This document shows positions 14,953 to 23,593 of a DNA stretch of 36,824 nt, in pieces. Under the pieces are notes generated by a model. That model worked only from the letters and a program-made list of their open reading frames with translations. It was not told the DNA's origin and ran no database searches. Origin of the DNA: Oligoflexia bacterium (GTDB lineage: Bacteria; Bdellovibrionota; UBA1018; CAIMNF01); contig CAIMWN010000082.1 in the NCBI GenBank assembly GCA_903845155.1, positions 1 through 36,824 on the forward strand, in the 5' to 3' direction. The stretch's first letter is position 1. Each line of letters opens with the position of its first letter. A program made the translations under genes and the position numbers.

Positions 14953-16596
14953 ATGTCGGTGAGGTATGTACTGGTCTTTGTCGCATATTTTTTTGCTTCG
15001 GAAGTAAGTCTTTGGATTCAGACGATCACAGGGATGGGGACACAAATCTGGCCCGCTTCCGGAATAGCGCTGACGAGCGTCTTGTTATGGGGCCCTCGAG
15101 TTTCAATTTCAATTTTCCTCGCAACCCTTGCTATCCATGCGTTCCGAGGCGATTCACTGTTTGTGTTTTTAGGTCCAGCGGTAGGTAACACGATTGAAGC
15201 GTTGGTCGGTGCTTATATTTGTAACAGGCCACCCGTATTTGATTATTCCTTGCACAAACTCAGAGATATCACGCGACTAATTGTTGGTGGTGCTCTATTC
15301 GGGCCCTTTGCAGGCGCCCTTTTTGCGGTTCCGTATATTTGGCTCACTCAATTGCACTACGTGGATTTGTTCTATTTCATGCAATATTGGGCCGGTGATT
15401 CACTGGGTGTTTTGATGGTTGCACCATTGATTTTAGTCTTCAGCAGTGCCGCAGTTCCAACCCATAATCAATTTCACATTCAACTTCGGCCTAAAACCTG
15501 GGTCGCTTTAGCAGTTTCTTTGCTTTGCATCACTCTATTTTTCACAACATTTAGAGGAACCGCTGCTTTATATTTCTTTTTTCCATTTATTCTCTGGATT
15601 GCGATTCGCTTAGGACAACGTGGGGTGACGGTGACCACACTTGTGTTGGCGACAGTGGCGATCTCTGAAACCGCAATGGGGTTAGGGCCATTTGCATCGC
15701 CTGCGCGAAGTGTCGTCAATGAATTTTCACTTCTCCTCTTTGTGGCCACTCTACAAACCACGGGCATGGTGGTTGCCGGTATTTTTAGGGAACGCGAGAA
15801 TTTACTCGCAGATGAACATAAAGCCAAACAGGAGGCTGAAAATGCGGTTCGAGTTCGTAATGAGTTTCTGGATCTCGCGGCTCACGAGCTTCATACACCG
15901 ATGACCTCACTCTCCTTATCTCTACAGTTGTTGCGACGCAATCCAAACAAGCATTCTCCTGAGAAGCTGCGGCATCTCTTGGAAATTACATGGTCGCAAG
16001 CTGAACGCCTAAAGTTCCTCAGTAATGAGTTATTGAATGTCAGTCGGCTAGAGCGAGGTCAGATGTTCCTCCATTTAGAGGAACTTGATTTAAGATCGAT
16101 TGTTCGAGAAGTGGTTTCACGATTTGAATTCAATCTTCTAGAAGCTCATTGTAGCCTTACTATTCATGATGACGAAGTAATCAAAGGAAACTGGGATCGA
16201 TCTCGGATAGATGAAGTCATTACCAATCTATTATCTAATGCGATTAAATTTGGACACCATCACCCTATAGAGATTATTCTTTCACAATCAAATAATTTTG
16301 CCACTCTCATGGTACGCGACCATGGAATTGGCATAGAGCCATCTCAGCAATCAAGGCTCTTCCAGCGTTTTGAACGAGGAGTGAGTGGCCGTCAGTACTC
16401 AGGATTGGGTTTAGGTCTCTACATATGCCGAAACATCATTACTGCACATGGGGGATCGATTCGTGTAGATAGTCGGGTGGGTGAGGGATCGGTGTTTACA
16501 GTAGTACTTCCGTGTCAGTTGGATTCACAACGTGCAGCTCCAGTCTTTCAAAATTCAAGTGTTCATATCAATCAAAATCATGAATCAAGGAGCTGA
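14953..16596 (+). CDS. MASE1-domain sensor histidine kinase
   Basis: A protein of 547 residues. The N-terminal half (to about 270) has eight or so membrane spans, with WPASGIALTSVLLWG and AVGNTIEALVGAYI typical of MASE1 sensors. A helical linker (AREREN-like, about 275-300) leads to the HisKA box FLDLAAHELHTPMTS with H311. The ATPase part has the N box NLLSNAIKFG (N425 and N429), the G1 box DHGIGIEP (from D456) and the G2 box GLGLGLYICRNI. All catalytic motifs are intact, so it should autophosphorylate H311. There is no response regulator next to it, so its partner is elsewhere. The signal is unknown. The start lacks a clear ribosome site; a GTG two codons on has GGTATG before it and cannot be excluded. 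Confidence 0.9.
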   Translation: MSVRYVLVFVAYFFASEVSLWIQTITGMGTQIWPASGIALTSVLLWGPRVSISIFLATLAIHAFRGDSLFVFLGPAVGNTIEALVGAYICNRPPVFDYSLHKLRDITRLIVGGALFGPFAGALFAVPYIWLTQLHYVDLFYFMQYWAGDSLGVLMVAPLILVFSSAAVPTHNQFHIQLRPKTWVALAVSLLCITLFFTTFRGTAALYFFFPFILWIAIRLGQRGVTVTTLVLATVAISETAMGLGPFASPARSVVNEFSLLLFVATLQTTGMVVAGIFRERENLLADEHKAKQEAENAVRVRNEFLDLAAHELHTPMTSLSLSLQLLRRNPNKHSPEKLRHLLEITWSQAERLKFLSNELLNVSRLERGQMFLHLEELDLRSIVREVVSRFEFNLLEAHCSLTIHDDEVIKGNWDRSRIDEVITNLLSNAIKFGHHHPIEIILSQSNNFATLMVRDHGIGIEPSQQSRLFQRFERGVSGRQYSGLGLGLYICRNIITAHGGSIRVDSRVGEGSVFTVVLPCQLDSQRAAPVFQNSSVHINQNHESRS

Positions 16597-16756
16597 TTGC
16601 AGATTGCGGCACCTTTTTGCTCACATTTGCAACAGTCTGCTGTTAAGCGCCTGGCTAAATCTATGAATAGACACTCTTTTTCACTTTGGCCTTCTCCTTG
16701 CTTTATCTATGAGTGGAAGAACCTTGAAACAAATAAACGCTCAGGAGAAATGATTT

Positions 16757-17050
16757 ATGAATACTTTGATTAAAATGATGATGTTAGGAATGTTTAGTTT
16801 AAGCACTGTTGCAGTGGCAGAAACTACTATACAGGCAGCAAGTAGCAATAGTCCTGTGGTGACACAAAGTCAGGCTGTAAAATCTGTATCAAAAACAGTG
16901 AAGAAACAAAAAAAATCGAAACAAAAACCAGCTCCAAAAGCTGCAATGAAAAACCATAAGAACAGAAGAGCCTTAGCAAAAAAGAGTAAGAATTCTCAAA
17001 AATCAAAAACGATTGCACAAGTCACTCCTGCGAACAGCCAATCTCATTAG
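16757..17050 (+). CDS. Small secreted Lys-rich protein
   Basis: A protein of 97 residues with a signal peptide (MNTLIKMMMLGMFSLSTVAVA, cleavage before ETTIQ). The mature part of about 75 residues is low complexity and strongly basic, with runs such as VKKQKKSKQKPAPKAA and NRRALAKKSKNSQKSK. GGAG 9 nt before the ATG at 16757 supports the start. It could bind nucleic acid, lipopolysaccharide or peptidoglycan at the cell surface, but nothing in the sequence decides this. It ends 30 nt before the bidirectional terminator and is expressed alone. Confidence 0.6.
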   Translation: MNTLIKMMMLGMFSLSTVAVAETTIQAASSNSPVVTQSQAVKSVSKTVKKQKKSKQKPAPKAAMKNHKNRRALAKKSKNSQKSKTIAQVTPANSQSH

Positions 17051-17080
17051 TGATAAGCTCGGAGACAGCAAATCGACCAA

Positions 17081-17125
17081 AAGCAGACAAGGGGATCATC
17101 AAGTATGATTCCCTTGTCTGCTTTT
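17081..17125. terminator. Strong bidirectional rho-independent terminator
   Basis: AAGCAGACAAGGGGATCAT (17081-17099) pairs with ATGATTCCCTTGTCTGCTT (17105-17123) over 19 bp with one G-T pair and a 5-nt loop. TTTT follows on the plus strand (17122-17125) and AAAA precedes it (17079-17082), so it serves both the Lys-rich gene and the convergent hydrolase gene. Confidence 0.93.
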
Positions 17126-17146
17126 AGTCGTGTATTAGTGTTGATC

Positions 17147-18481
17147 TCAGTTCGCCTGCTGATGGATAGTCTCGTAGTTCTTAAGAACGTTTTTTTGAGC
17201 TTCAGAGATGGTTTGCCCAGCCGCAAAGATAAAACCATCGGAGGAATTAAAAGCAGCGGAACTTTGATCGAAAACAAGGAGTGAGCACACATAAGGGCCA
17301 TTCGATGCGACCATACGGTCTAAAGATTTTGGAATATTTTTAACAAATTCAAAATTGAGGCCACCTTTAAAAGTCATGTTTTCTATCTTGGCTAGTCTTG
17401 GTTCGTAGGTGTCGGCTATTTCTGCCGTTCCCTCATGCATTAGGCCCTCTGATTCAGCTTGAATCTTAACGTATAAATATTTGCTAGGATTAAAAATATT
17501 AAAGTTTTTTTCGGTGCCCAAAAACTTTCCGCAGGTTGCGTTTCCAATCCAGTGAGAGCGTGTGGGTCGATACACGTTTTTGCTCAATCGAAGGGAATCG
17601 ATATACTTTTGGTCCAATTGAGCGTGGGTTGCATTTTTGATCGCTGATTTAAGGACGTCACCGATTTCGTTCATAACCGTATTATGATTTCCATGAGCAA
17701 ACATGATTTTAAGATGAGAGGGAATGTTGTATTTCTCAGAAAGTAGATCACTGTATTCTTTCAATATTGCCGATTGGGTCAGGAAGCTTTGGTACAGAAT
17801 TTCTTCTTCGTTAATAATATAAAGAGGTGTGCCGAGGAGCGAAGTTACATAGGCCTCGCTCATTTCGTCAGCGTTTAATGTGCCTGAAAAAGCAAGAAAT
17901 GCCTTAAAGTCTGCAATGAGGTTTCCTGAGGTCCGGATTGTTCCCATGGCACCCATGCTATGCCCGGCTAAGATGAAAAGTTCGGGGTTCACATTGAGTT
18001 CTGAAATGGCTTTTTGTTTTAATTCTTTGAAAAGGGGCACTGATTCATTCGTCCAGCCAATGTTGCTCCCCGGTAAAATGGCAATAAATTGGTTTTTTTC
18101 AGCAATGGCTTTAATCCCGTCTAAGTCCTCATTTTTGTATATGTACATTTCAATTTGATTTTTGCCATATTCAATGGAGCAATGAGGGTCACGCTCAGCG
18201 ATGCAGTGGGTGAATTCGCCGTTTTCAATCTGAAGACCAGGAACGTCGTTACGGTTCAGTGCTGAGCCTCCGTGCAGAAACATAACCACAGGAACCGCTG
18301 AAAGGCTATTCATGGATATGGATGTGGGGATATAAGTGCCCACATAATGTTTAAAATGGGATACGGGGTTCTCAGTGCGCGTGATCTTCACTTCTCCCTG
18401 TTTAGAACTGAAAAGTAATTCAGCCTGTGCGGCGGAGGTCAAACTGAACAGACAGAGAAGGGCGATGATTTGCGTTGTCAT
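17147..18481 (-). CDS. Secreted alpha/beta hydrolase (esterase/PHB-depolymerase-like)
   Basis: A protein of 444 residues with a signal peptide (MTTQIIALLCLFSLTSAAQA). The nucleophile elbow is AGHSMGAMGT with Ser as nucleophile. The oxyanion/strand region PVVMFLHGGSA comes before it, and a late FAHGNHNT could supply the histidine. The style is that of secreted feruloyl-esterase or PHB-depolymerase-like hydrolases (LpqC family), but the substrate is unknown. About 130 C-terminal residues after the hydrolase fold (SEGLMHEGTAEIADTYEPR onward) are of unknown type. An in-frame TTG at 18517 exists, but the ATG at 18481 begins a normal signal peptide; no clear SD is present. The gene converges on the strong terminator at 17081-17125. 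Confidence 0.8.
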   Translation of the reverse strand: MTTQIIALLCLFSLTSAAQAELLFSSKQGEVKITRTENPVSHFKHYVGTYIPTSISMNSLSAVPVVMFLHGGSALNRNDVPGLQIENGEFTHCIAERDPHCSIEYGKNQIEMYIYKNEDLDGIKAIAEKNQFIAILPGSNIGWTNESVPLFKELKQKAISELNVNPELFILAGHSMGAMGTIRTSGNLIADFKAFLAFSGTLNADEMSEAYVTSLLGTPLYIINEEEILYQSFLTQSAILKEYSDLLSEKYNIPSHLKIMFAHGNHNTVMNEIGDVLKSAIKNATHAQLDQKYIDSLRLSKNVYRPTRSHWIGNATCGKFLGTEKNFNIFNPSKYLYVKIQAESEGLMHEGTAEIADTYEPRLAKIENMTFKGGLNFEFVKNIPKSLDRMVASNGPYVCSLLVFDQSSAAFNSSDGFIFAAGQTISEAQKNVLKNYETIHQQAN

Positions 18482-18719
18482 GGCGATGAGGGTAGCACGG
18501 ACGCTTGTGCCACTCAACTGATTTTGTTTAATAAATAGGACCCAAGCCAGAGACGAATTAACTTCGCTATAACAATGACTTGCTGGGCCTTAAGTGTGAT
18601 TTTGTGCAGAATGGTGATTGGAAAAGAAAGGAATGAGTAGTTCCCATGAATTGAAAAACTTAACAGCAGTTTAATTCATCACAATTTCCAGTCGCTAGAA
18701 TAGGGAAAAAGGAGTTTTT

Positions 18720-19352
18720 ATGTCACAACAAACAAAAATCCGGAATCAAGGGACTGATCACTTAATCACACCACAAAATTCAGTATTTCTATTTATTGAT
18801 TATCAGCCAGAACAATTCGAGGGCGTTACTTCGCGAAGCAGAGATGAACTGATGTTGAATGCCATTACGCTAGCAAAAATTACGTGTGAATTTTCAATTC
18901 CCGCTGTGCTCAGTACGGTGGGAGTGACGATGGGAGTGAATCAGTCTACCGCGATCGAACTGAGAGAAGCCCTTCATTTGGTAAAAGAGATAGACCGAAC
19001 TACTTTGAATGCTTGGGAAGATGAAGAGTTTTTTGAGGCCGTCAAGAGAACTGGACGTAAAAAGATCATCATGTCGGGACTATGGACTGAAGTGTGTGTC
19101 ACCTATCCTACTTTGGATGCACTGAAAGATGGTTATGAAGTTTATGTCGTGACCGATGCCATTGGGGGGGTGACGAACGAAAGTCATCAAACGGCTCTCA
19201 CGCGCATGTTTCAGGCAGGCGCAAAGCCCATTACCGCACTTGCTTTGGCTTGTGAAATTCAGCGCGACTGGGTTAGGGAGCAAGGAACCTCACTCCGTGG
19301 AATTGTGCGCTGGTATTTCAACGAGCTAGAACGAACAACCAAATTGCGTTGA
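18720..19352 (+). CDS. Isochorismatase-like cysteine hydrolase (YcaC-like)
   Basis: A protein of 210 residues with the single-domain isochorismatase fold. D27 in FLFIDYQPEQF is the catalytic acid and C126 in SGLWTEVCVTYP is the nucleophile. The family Lys position seems to be R93 in IDRTTLNAWEDEEF, as is also seen in YcaC-like members, so amidase activity is uncertain. AYEVYVV-like strands and TRMFQAGAKPITALALACE match the YcaC C-terminal half. AAAGGAG about 8 nt before the ATG supports the start. The last 27 bp overlap the 3' end of the convergent serine hydrolase gene. The substrate is unknown. Confidence 0.9.
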   Translation: MSQQTKIRNQGTDHLITPQNSVFLFIDYQPEQFEGVTSRSRDELMLNAITLAKITCEFSIPAVLSTVGVTMGVNQSTAIELREALHLVKEIDRTTLNAWEDEEFFEAVKRTGRKKIIMSGLWTEVCVTYPTLDALKDGYEVYVVTDAIGGVTNESHQTALTRMFQAGAKPITALALACEIQRDWVREQGTSLRGIVRWYFNELERTTKLR

Positions 19353-20792
19353 AGTCATTTCTGCTTCCACTGCGGGCAGGATTCCAAAGCTTACTTTTTT
19401 ATTCTCTTCATCGACACTCATATGCACCAAGGGAAAGCCATGAAGTGCTTCTTTAGTGCAGAAGTCTACACTTTGCCCAACGATAAAATGACAGGAACAA
19501 AACTCTTTTGCACGAACTGAAGCAATCAATCGAGTAAAGTGAATGATTGAGGTCTTCTTTTGCGGCGGAGTAGGTGGATCGATGGTGATCGGATCGGGAG
19601 TTTGAACAACGCTTGCAGTATTTACTTTCACTGGTTCAAAGCGAGGCGCTGGTTGCGTCGCTTTGAAACTATCTAAAAGTAGTTTCACATAAACCTCTTT
19701 ATCAATGCCCTCATCGTCAGGATCATGAGCAAGCCTTACAATGACTAAGTCTTTAGATGGAACTACGATAATGGTTTGCCCACAGTGTCCAATTGCTAAA
19801 AAGGTATCGAGAGGTGCACTCGGGTAAGGCGACGGAATTTTCCAATGGGGAACAGGAAGATTGAGCCAAAAACCTGCACTATAGGATGCAGGTTCCGACG
19901 GCAGCTGGGTGCCTGTTTCTAAACCTGGACTTAGTTTTTTGATGAAGTTCATCCAATCAGTTGGAATGACTTGTTCGTTTTTCCAGACGCCATTGTTTAG
20001 AAGGAGATATCCAAAACGGGCGTAATCGCGGGCGGTAGCGTAAATATTTGAGCCACCTAAAAAGGTACCCGAATTATCTTGCTCCCAAACCACATTTTTC
20101 ATTCCAATTTTATTAAAAAGCTTTTCCCATGGGTACTGATTGTAAGTTGCTTCCGGCATTTTAGCTTTGAGCGCTCCCATGAGCACATTGATGTCACCGG
20201 TCGAATAAAGAAATTCATCTCCAGGAGTTGCTTTCATGGGTCTTGAAGCGGTATAAGCGGCTTGGTCACGATGGCCATCCATGTAGAGCATCTGAGTGAC
20301 ATCTGAATTGAGAGGAGATGCGGTGCCGTAATCTTCTTTCCAATCAATCCCAGAAGACATGGTCACGAGGCTACTCATCGTTACTTGGTCGCGTTTCACT
20401 TTTTCTTCACTGCTCGATGTAGGGTAAGGGTAAAAATCAGCCATTTTTGAATTTCTATTGATGATTCCTTCTGATTCTGCAATACCAAAAATGATTGAGG
20501 TGAAGCTTTTTGCCACCGACCAAGAAATGTGGCGCATGTTTTGAGAATATCCATAATTGTATTTCTCAAATATTACTTTGCCCTGGTGCACGAGAATTAA
20601 GGCGTCCGTTTTTCGTTTCTTTAAGTCTGTGAAGGTATAATCGACCCATGCTTTTAATTTTTCAGAATTTACCTGAGTGGACTCAGGCGTTGCCACTTCC
20701 CAATCGGCTTCAGGAAATTTTGCCTGCTGGGCGTTTGAGGTAATTGCGAACAGCATCAGAAGAAGCGAGTACGAAAAAGTTCTATTCATCAT
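19326..20792 (-). CDS. Secreted serine beta-lactamase-family hydrolase with extra C-terminal domain
   Basis: A protein of 488 residues. A signal peptide (FSYSLLLMLFAITSNAQQ) is followed by a class-C/6-aminohexanoate-hydrolase-type domain. The nucleophile motif is SVAKS (S92, K95), LVTMSSGIDWKEDYG is the typical loop, GDEFLYSTGDIN has the Tyr of the active site (Y196), and IGHCGQTI matches the third motif. It is more like an esterase or D-aminopeptidase than an antibiotic resistance enzyme. After about residue 385 comes a Pro/Thr linker and then a domain with RAKEFCSCHFIVGQSVDFCT (three Cys), not part of the lactamase fold. GGGGAG 10 nt before the ATG at 20792 supports the start. The tail overlaps the convergent YcaC-like gene by 27 bp. 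Confidence 0.87.
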   Translation of the reverse strand: MMNRTFSYSLLLMLFAITSNAQQAKFPEADWEVATPESTQVNSEKLKAWVDYTFTDLKKRKTDALILVHQGKVIFEKYNYGYSQNMRHISWSVAKSFTSIIFGIAESEGIINRNSKMADFYPYPTSSSEEKVKRDQVTMSSLVTMSSGIDWKEDYGTASPLNSDVTQMLYMDGHRDQAAYTASRPMKATPGDEFLYSTGDINVLMGALKAKMPEATYNQYPWEKLFNKIGMKNVVWEQDNSGTFLGGSNIYATARDYARFGYLLLNNGVWKNEQVIPTDWMNFIKKLSPGLETGTQLPSEPASYSAGFWLNLPVPHWKIPSPYPSAPLDTFLAIGHCGQTIIVVPSKDLVIVRLAHDPDDEGIDKEVYVKLLLDSFKATQPAPRFEPVKVNTASVVQTPDPITIDPPTPPQKKTSIIHFTRLIASVRAKEFCSCHFIVGQSVDFCTKEALHGFPLVHMSVDEENKKVSFGILPAVEAEMTSTQFGCSF

Positions 20793-20885
20793 GTTTTTTG
20801 ATCTCCCCAGTATCGCGACCGTAGCAGAGCCTGCTTTATGCCGCAACGGGAAGTATTTACGAGTGACCTACTTCGTAAAGCCAGA

Positions 20886-21983
20886 CTAACGTACTTCGGT
20901 ATTGAAGGACCGGTCGCCTGTATCCAGATCTGGAACGATGGTAAATCCGATACGTCCCACCTCTCGGTTGTCCTTGGTTTCAACCTGAACACGCCATTTG
21001 CCAGGCTGGTAATTATTTTTTTGAATCAGTGCTCGATAGCCCTCGTCTCTACCACCAGAAACGGTGAGTGGAATGGCGTCTTGGGCTTGCCACCCACTTT
21101 TGGGATCATGGAGTAGCCATCGTATTTGCAATTGATCTTTAAACCCGGATGGTGAGAAAACTTGGATAAAGGCGATCACGGTATCACCTGGGCGTGCTTC
21201 GAAGGTTTCATCTCCATGCTGCCAAAACTTAAACCACGAATGCTGATAGCTTAAAAGATACTGCCCATCCTTTTTTTCGGCTTGATGGTAAATCCCCATG
21301 TAAGAAACAGAAAGTGGAACGGGTGGAATTGCATTTGCAAAATAAAGAAGGGCAAAAATGCCCTGAATGGCCGCAAAAGGATAAACCACATGAGTTTTTA
21401 AGAGTTCCGGTTTTGAGACCAATTTCGGTTTAATCAGGCGGTAATAACACCAAAAAATAAAAATGGAGGAAGAGCATGATGCCAAGAATGGTAAAATACC
21501 CATCGCGCCAAATAGGATGGGCACGAGTGCCTGAAGGTAGGAAATTAAGCAGAGGCTCCAAAGTCCCATATGCACTTGATGCTGGGAATTACCAAAGCGC
21601 TTAAATTCAGAAAGGGTGAGTGAAGCAATTAAAATGAAAATGAAAATATAAGAGGTGAGCCCAGAGGCACTTTTAAAATAGAAGATAGTATAACTATTAA
21701 GGAGGGTGCCCAGCATGAAATGAAGTAGGAATTCCCGATATTTCCAGATTTTATTAAGAATCAAAGGCGGGTGAATTTCTCTCACAAATTCGAATAAATC
21801 GACCGTAATGAGGCAGCAAGATAGGAGCAGATATATGGCTTGTTGGACGATGACTTTCGGTTCATCAATTCGGCGCAATAAAGTCGCGTCAAAAAGGAAG
21901 CCCAGCACGAAGCCTGCTATAGGTATCCAGCGCTCGTATTGCTGATAAATTTCCTTAACACGCGATCGAAGTGTTTCAAACAT
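20886..21983 (-). CDS. Multi-pass membrane protein with C-terminal DUF2914 domain
   Basis: A protein of 365 residues. Residues 1-230 hold about seven hydrophobic spans (IPIAGFVLGFLFDATLL, IYLLLSCCLITVDLFEFV, LHFMLGTLLNSYTIFYF and others). The C-terminal part (about 245-355), starting near HSWFKFWQHGDETFEARP and ending GYRALIQKNNYQPGKWRVQV with GRIGFTIVPD, matches the DUF2914 pattern (a beta domain with a conserved GKWRV). It probably lies on the outer face of the inner membrane. The function of the domain is unknown. It is transcribed alone; the divergent YqjD/YqjE-like operon starts 49 bp away. Confidence 0.82.
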   Translation of the reverse strand: MFETLRSRVKEIYQQYERWIPIAGFVLGFLFDATLLRRIDEPKVIVQQAIYLLLSCCLITVDLFEFVREIHPPLILNKIWKYREFLLHFMLGTLLNSYTIFYFKSASGLTSYIFIFILIASLTLSEFKRFGNSQHQVHMGLWSLCLISYLQALVPILFGAMGILPFLASCSSSIFIFWCYYRLIKPKLVSKPELLKTHVVYPFAAIQGIFALLYFANAIPPVPLSVSYMGIYHQAEKKDGQYLLSYQHSWFKFWQHGDETFEARPGDTVIAFIQVFSPSGFKDQLQIRWLLHDPKSGWQAQDAIPLTVSGGRDEGYRALIQKNNYQPGKWRVQVETKDNREVGRIGFTIVPDLDTGDRSFNTEVR

Positions 21984-22031
21984 CAGTAAATTATAGCTTA
22001 CCTTAAGGAACTACCATAGGATGAAATCACC

Positions 22032-22211
22032 ATGGAAAACAATGAAACGAACGACAAGAGTGGTTTTAGTATCGACCCGGACCAAATTAAAGAGACTGCA
22101 GCAACTGTTGCAGCGGAAGCAGCGAAATTAATTAAGAAGCATCCATTCGAGTCTGTGGGCGCTGCACTGCTGGTTGGATTGGTGATTGGACTATTGGTGA
22201 AGCGAAAATGA
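22032..22211 (+). CDS. Small DUF883/YqjD-ElaB-like membrane-anchored protein
   Basis: A protein of 59 residues: a polar, Ala-rich helix (DPDQIKETAATVAAEAAKLI) and then KKHPFESVGAALLVGLVIG with LLVKRK at the end. This is the layout of the YqjD/ElaB (DUF883) family, C-tail-anchored proteins linked to ribosome binding at the membrane in stationary phase. It is shorter than YqjD (about 100 residues). Its TGA overlaps the ATG of the next gene (ATGA at 22208-22211), so the two are coupled, as yqjD and yqjE are neighbours in E. coli. AGGATG lies about 9 nt upstream of the ATG at 22032. It is too short to be found by a size cutoff of 60 residues. Confidence 0.75.
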   Translation: MENNETNDKSGFSIDPDQIKETAATVAAEAAKLIKKHPFESVGAALLVGLVIGLLVKRK

Positions 22212-22651
22212 AAGAGCGTAATCTCGATTGGTTAAAAGTATTGCTGCCTGTTATCCAAACTGGCTTTTCTGTTTATATGGGGAAACAGTTCGTAAAAAAA
22301 ACAGCCGAAAATGCAAAAGGGATCGCATTAAAAACTGGAATACTTGCAGTGGGATTCATTTCATTTTTTGCGTTCTTTGTCGCGGCCGTTACGATGATTT
22401 TTGTCGAACTGGGTCATCAGTTCGAGCGCCATGAGGAGATCCATTTTGGTGGAATGGTGCTCGGTGGCTTAGGCCTTTTTACCTTTGGTCTTATCTTCTT
22501 GGGAATTTGTTTTGGAATTACAAAATTCCTCGCTGCGCGCCCATGTCAAAAACCTGCGGAAGAGGAAGCGCATCCTTACGCCCCCATTATTTTATTTGCA
22601 GACGAATTTTTGAAGCAATTAATCGCCAATTTGAATAAAAAAGAGACCTAA
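22208..22651 (+). CDS. YqjE-like two-span membrane protein
   Basis: A protein of 147 residues. A polar N-terminus is followed by a span (KTGILAVGFISFFAFFVAAV then TMIFV), a short loop with HQFERHEEIHF, and a second span (GMVLGGLGLFTFGLIFLGIC). A basic and acidic C-terminal tail follows. This is the layout of the YqjE/holin-superfamily-III proteins that pair with DUF883 genes. The start overlaps the upstream stop by 4 bp. The next gene follows at 7 bp, so three genes form one operon. I infer a role at the inner membrane; nothing more specific is visible. Confidence 0.75.
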   Translation: MKERNLDWLKVLLPVIQTGFSVYMGKQFVKKTAENAKGIALKTGILAVGFISFFAFFVAAVTMIFVELGHQFERHEEIHFGGMVLGGLGLFTFGLIFLGICFGITKFLAARPCQKPAEEEAHPYAPIILFADEFLKQLIANLNKKET

Positions 22652-22658
22652 TTAGCAA

Positions 22659-23576
22659 GTGAAACACATTTTATCACTGAGTTGCTTTTTTTTCTGGGCT
22701 TCCCTGGCTCTTGCCGAAAGCAATTGCGATTATATTAAACGTGAATTTCCTGATCGGTATAATGCGACTTGTGGGAGTGGCGGTGCCGGCGGAGTGAAGC
22801 CCGCCAGCGCGAGTTCTACTTTCAGCGAAGGATTTAATGTCACTCCCGCGGCCCTTCCTACCGAACCCTCATCCTATGGTATAGAAGTAATTGGAAGCTT
22901 TTTGTTAGGAAATCTAGGTGATTGGTCTCCCACTTTTTCTATCGTGAAAGGATTTCATAAGTTTGGAACTGGAATTTCAACGAGTGGACAAAATATATTT
23001 TACGGAAACGACGTGGTAGGGCGTGTGAGTGAAGGTCCATTAGTCACTAGTTTTGAACCAACTGAAACGGCTAAAAGTTCCTATCCGAATCTTAACTTAG
23101 GGACCTCATGGTCTGTACTAGACATAAAGAACGGACCGCAATTTGTTTTAGGAGTTTCTCTTCGCCACAACAAAATAACCGACACGTGGGGCGGTGGTCC
23201 CGGACTGGTGATGAATTGGAAGAGATTTACTTTGGGTGGAGGGTTTACCCGTGAGCAGGTTTCAAACTACCTACCGACCATTACCTTTGCTTCGTATGTT
23301 TTTTCAGTCAGAATTTCATTACTGGAACTTGAATACAATCGACTTCAAAGTTTCGGAGGTCCGGCTCTTACTCCTATTCATATTTTCACCGCAACACTCC
23401 ATGTGAATAAACTTCTTCTCACTGCTGCGCTTCGAGAGGTCCAGTACTATTCGTCGGGCACAGTTTATCAGCCACATTTTGCGTTTCAGTATTCCCTGTC
23501 TCGGCACGTGTCTTGTGGGATGCTCTATAATTACATTCCTGGAGCGATTTCGCTCGCGACGCAGGTATTGTTATAA
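22659..23576 (+). CDS. Secreted, probably outer-membrane beta-barrel protein
   Basis: A protein of 305 residues with a signal peptide (MKHILSLSCFFFWASLALAE). A short Cys-containing start (SNCDYIKREFPDRYNATCGS) and Gly/Ser stretch come first. From about residue 75 onward amphipathic strands alternate (YGIEVIGSFLLG, FVLGVSLRHNKITDTWG, FTLGGGFTREQ, FTATLHVNKLLLTAALR), and the protein ends in SLATQVLL. This is typical of a small outer-membrane barrel, but a terminal aromatic residue is lacking. The start is a GTG at 22659, 7 bp after the YqjE-like stop, with only a weak ribosome site. It is co-transcribed with the YqjD/YqjE pair. Confidence 0.7.
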   Translation: MKHILSLSCFFFWASLALAESNCDYIKREFPDRYNATCGSGGAGGVKPASASSTFSEGFNVTPAALPTEPSSYGIEVIGSFLLGNLGDWSPTFSIVKGFHKFGTGISTSGQNIFYGNDVVGRVSEGPLVTSFEPTETAKSSYPNLNLGTSWSVLDIKNGPQFVLGVSLRHNKITDTWGGGPGLVMNWKRFTLGGGFTREQVSNYLPTITFASYVFSVRISLLELEYNRLQSFGGPALTPIHIFTATLHVNKLLLTAALREVQYYSSGTVYQPHFAFQYSLSRHVSCGMLYNYIPGAISLATQVLL

Positions 23577-23593
23577 GGCAGTCATGGCAAGAG

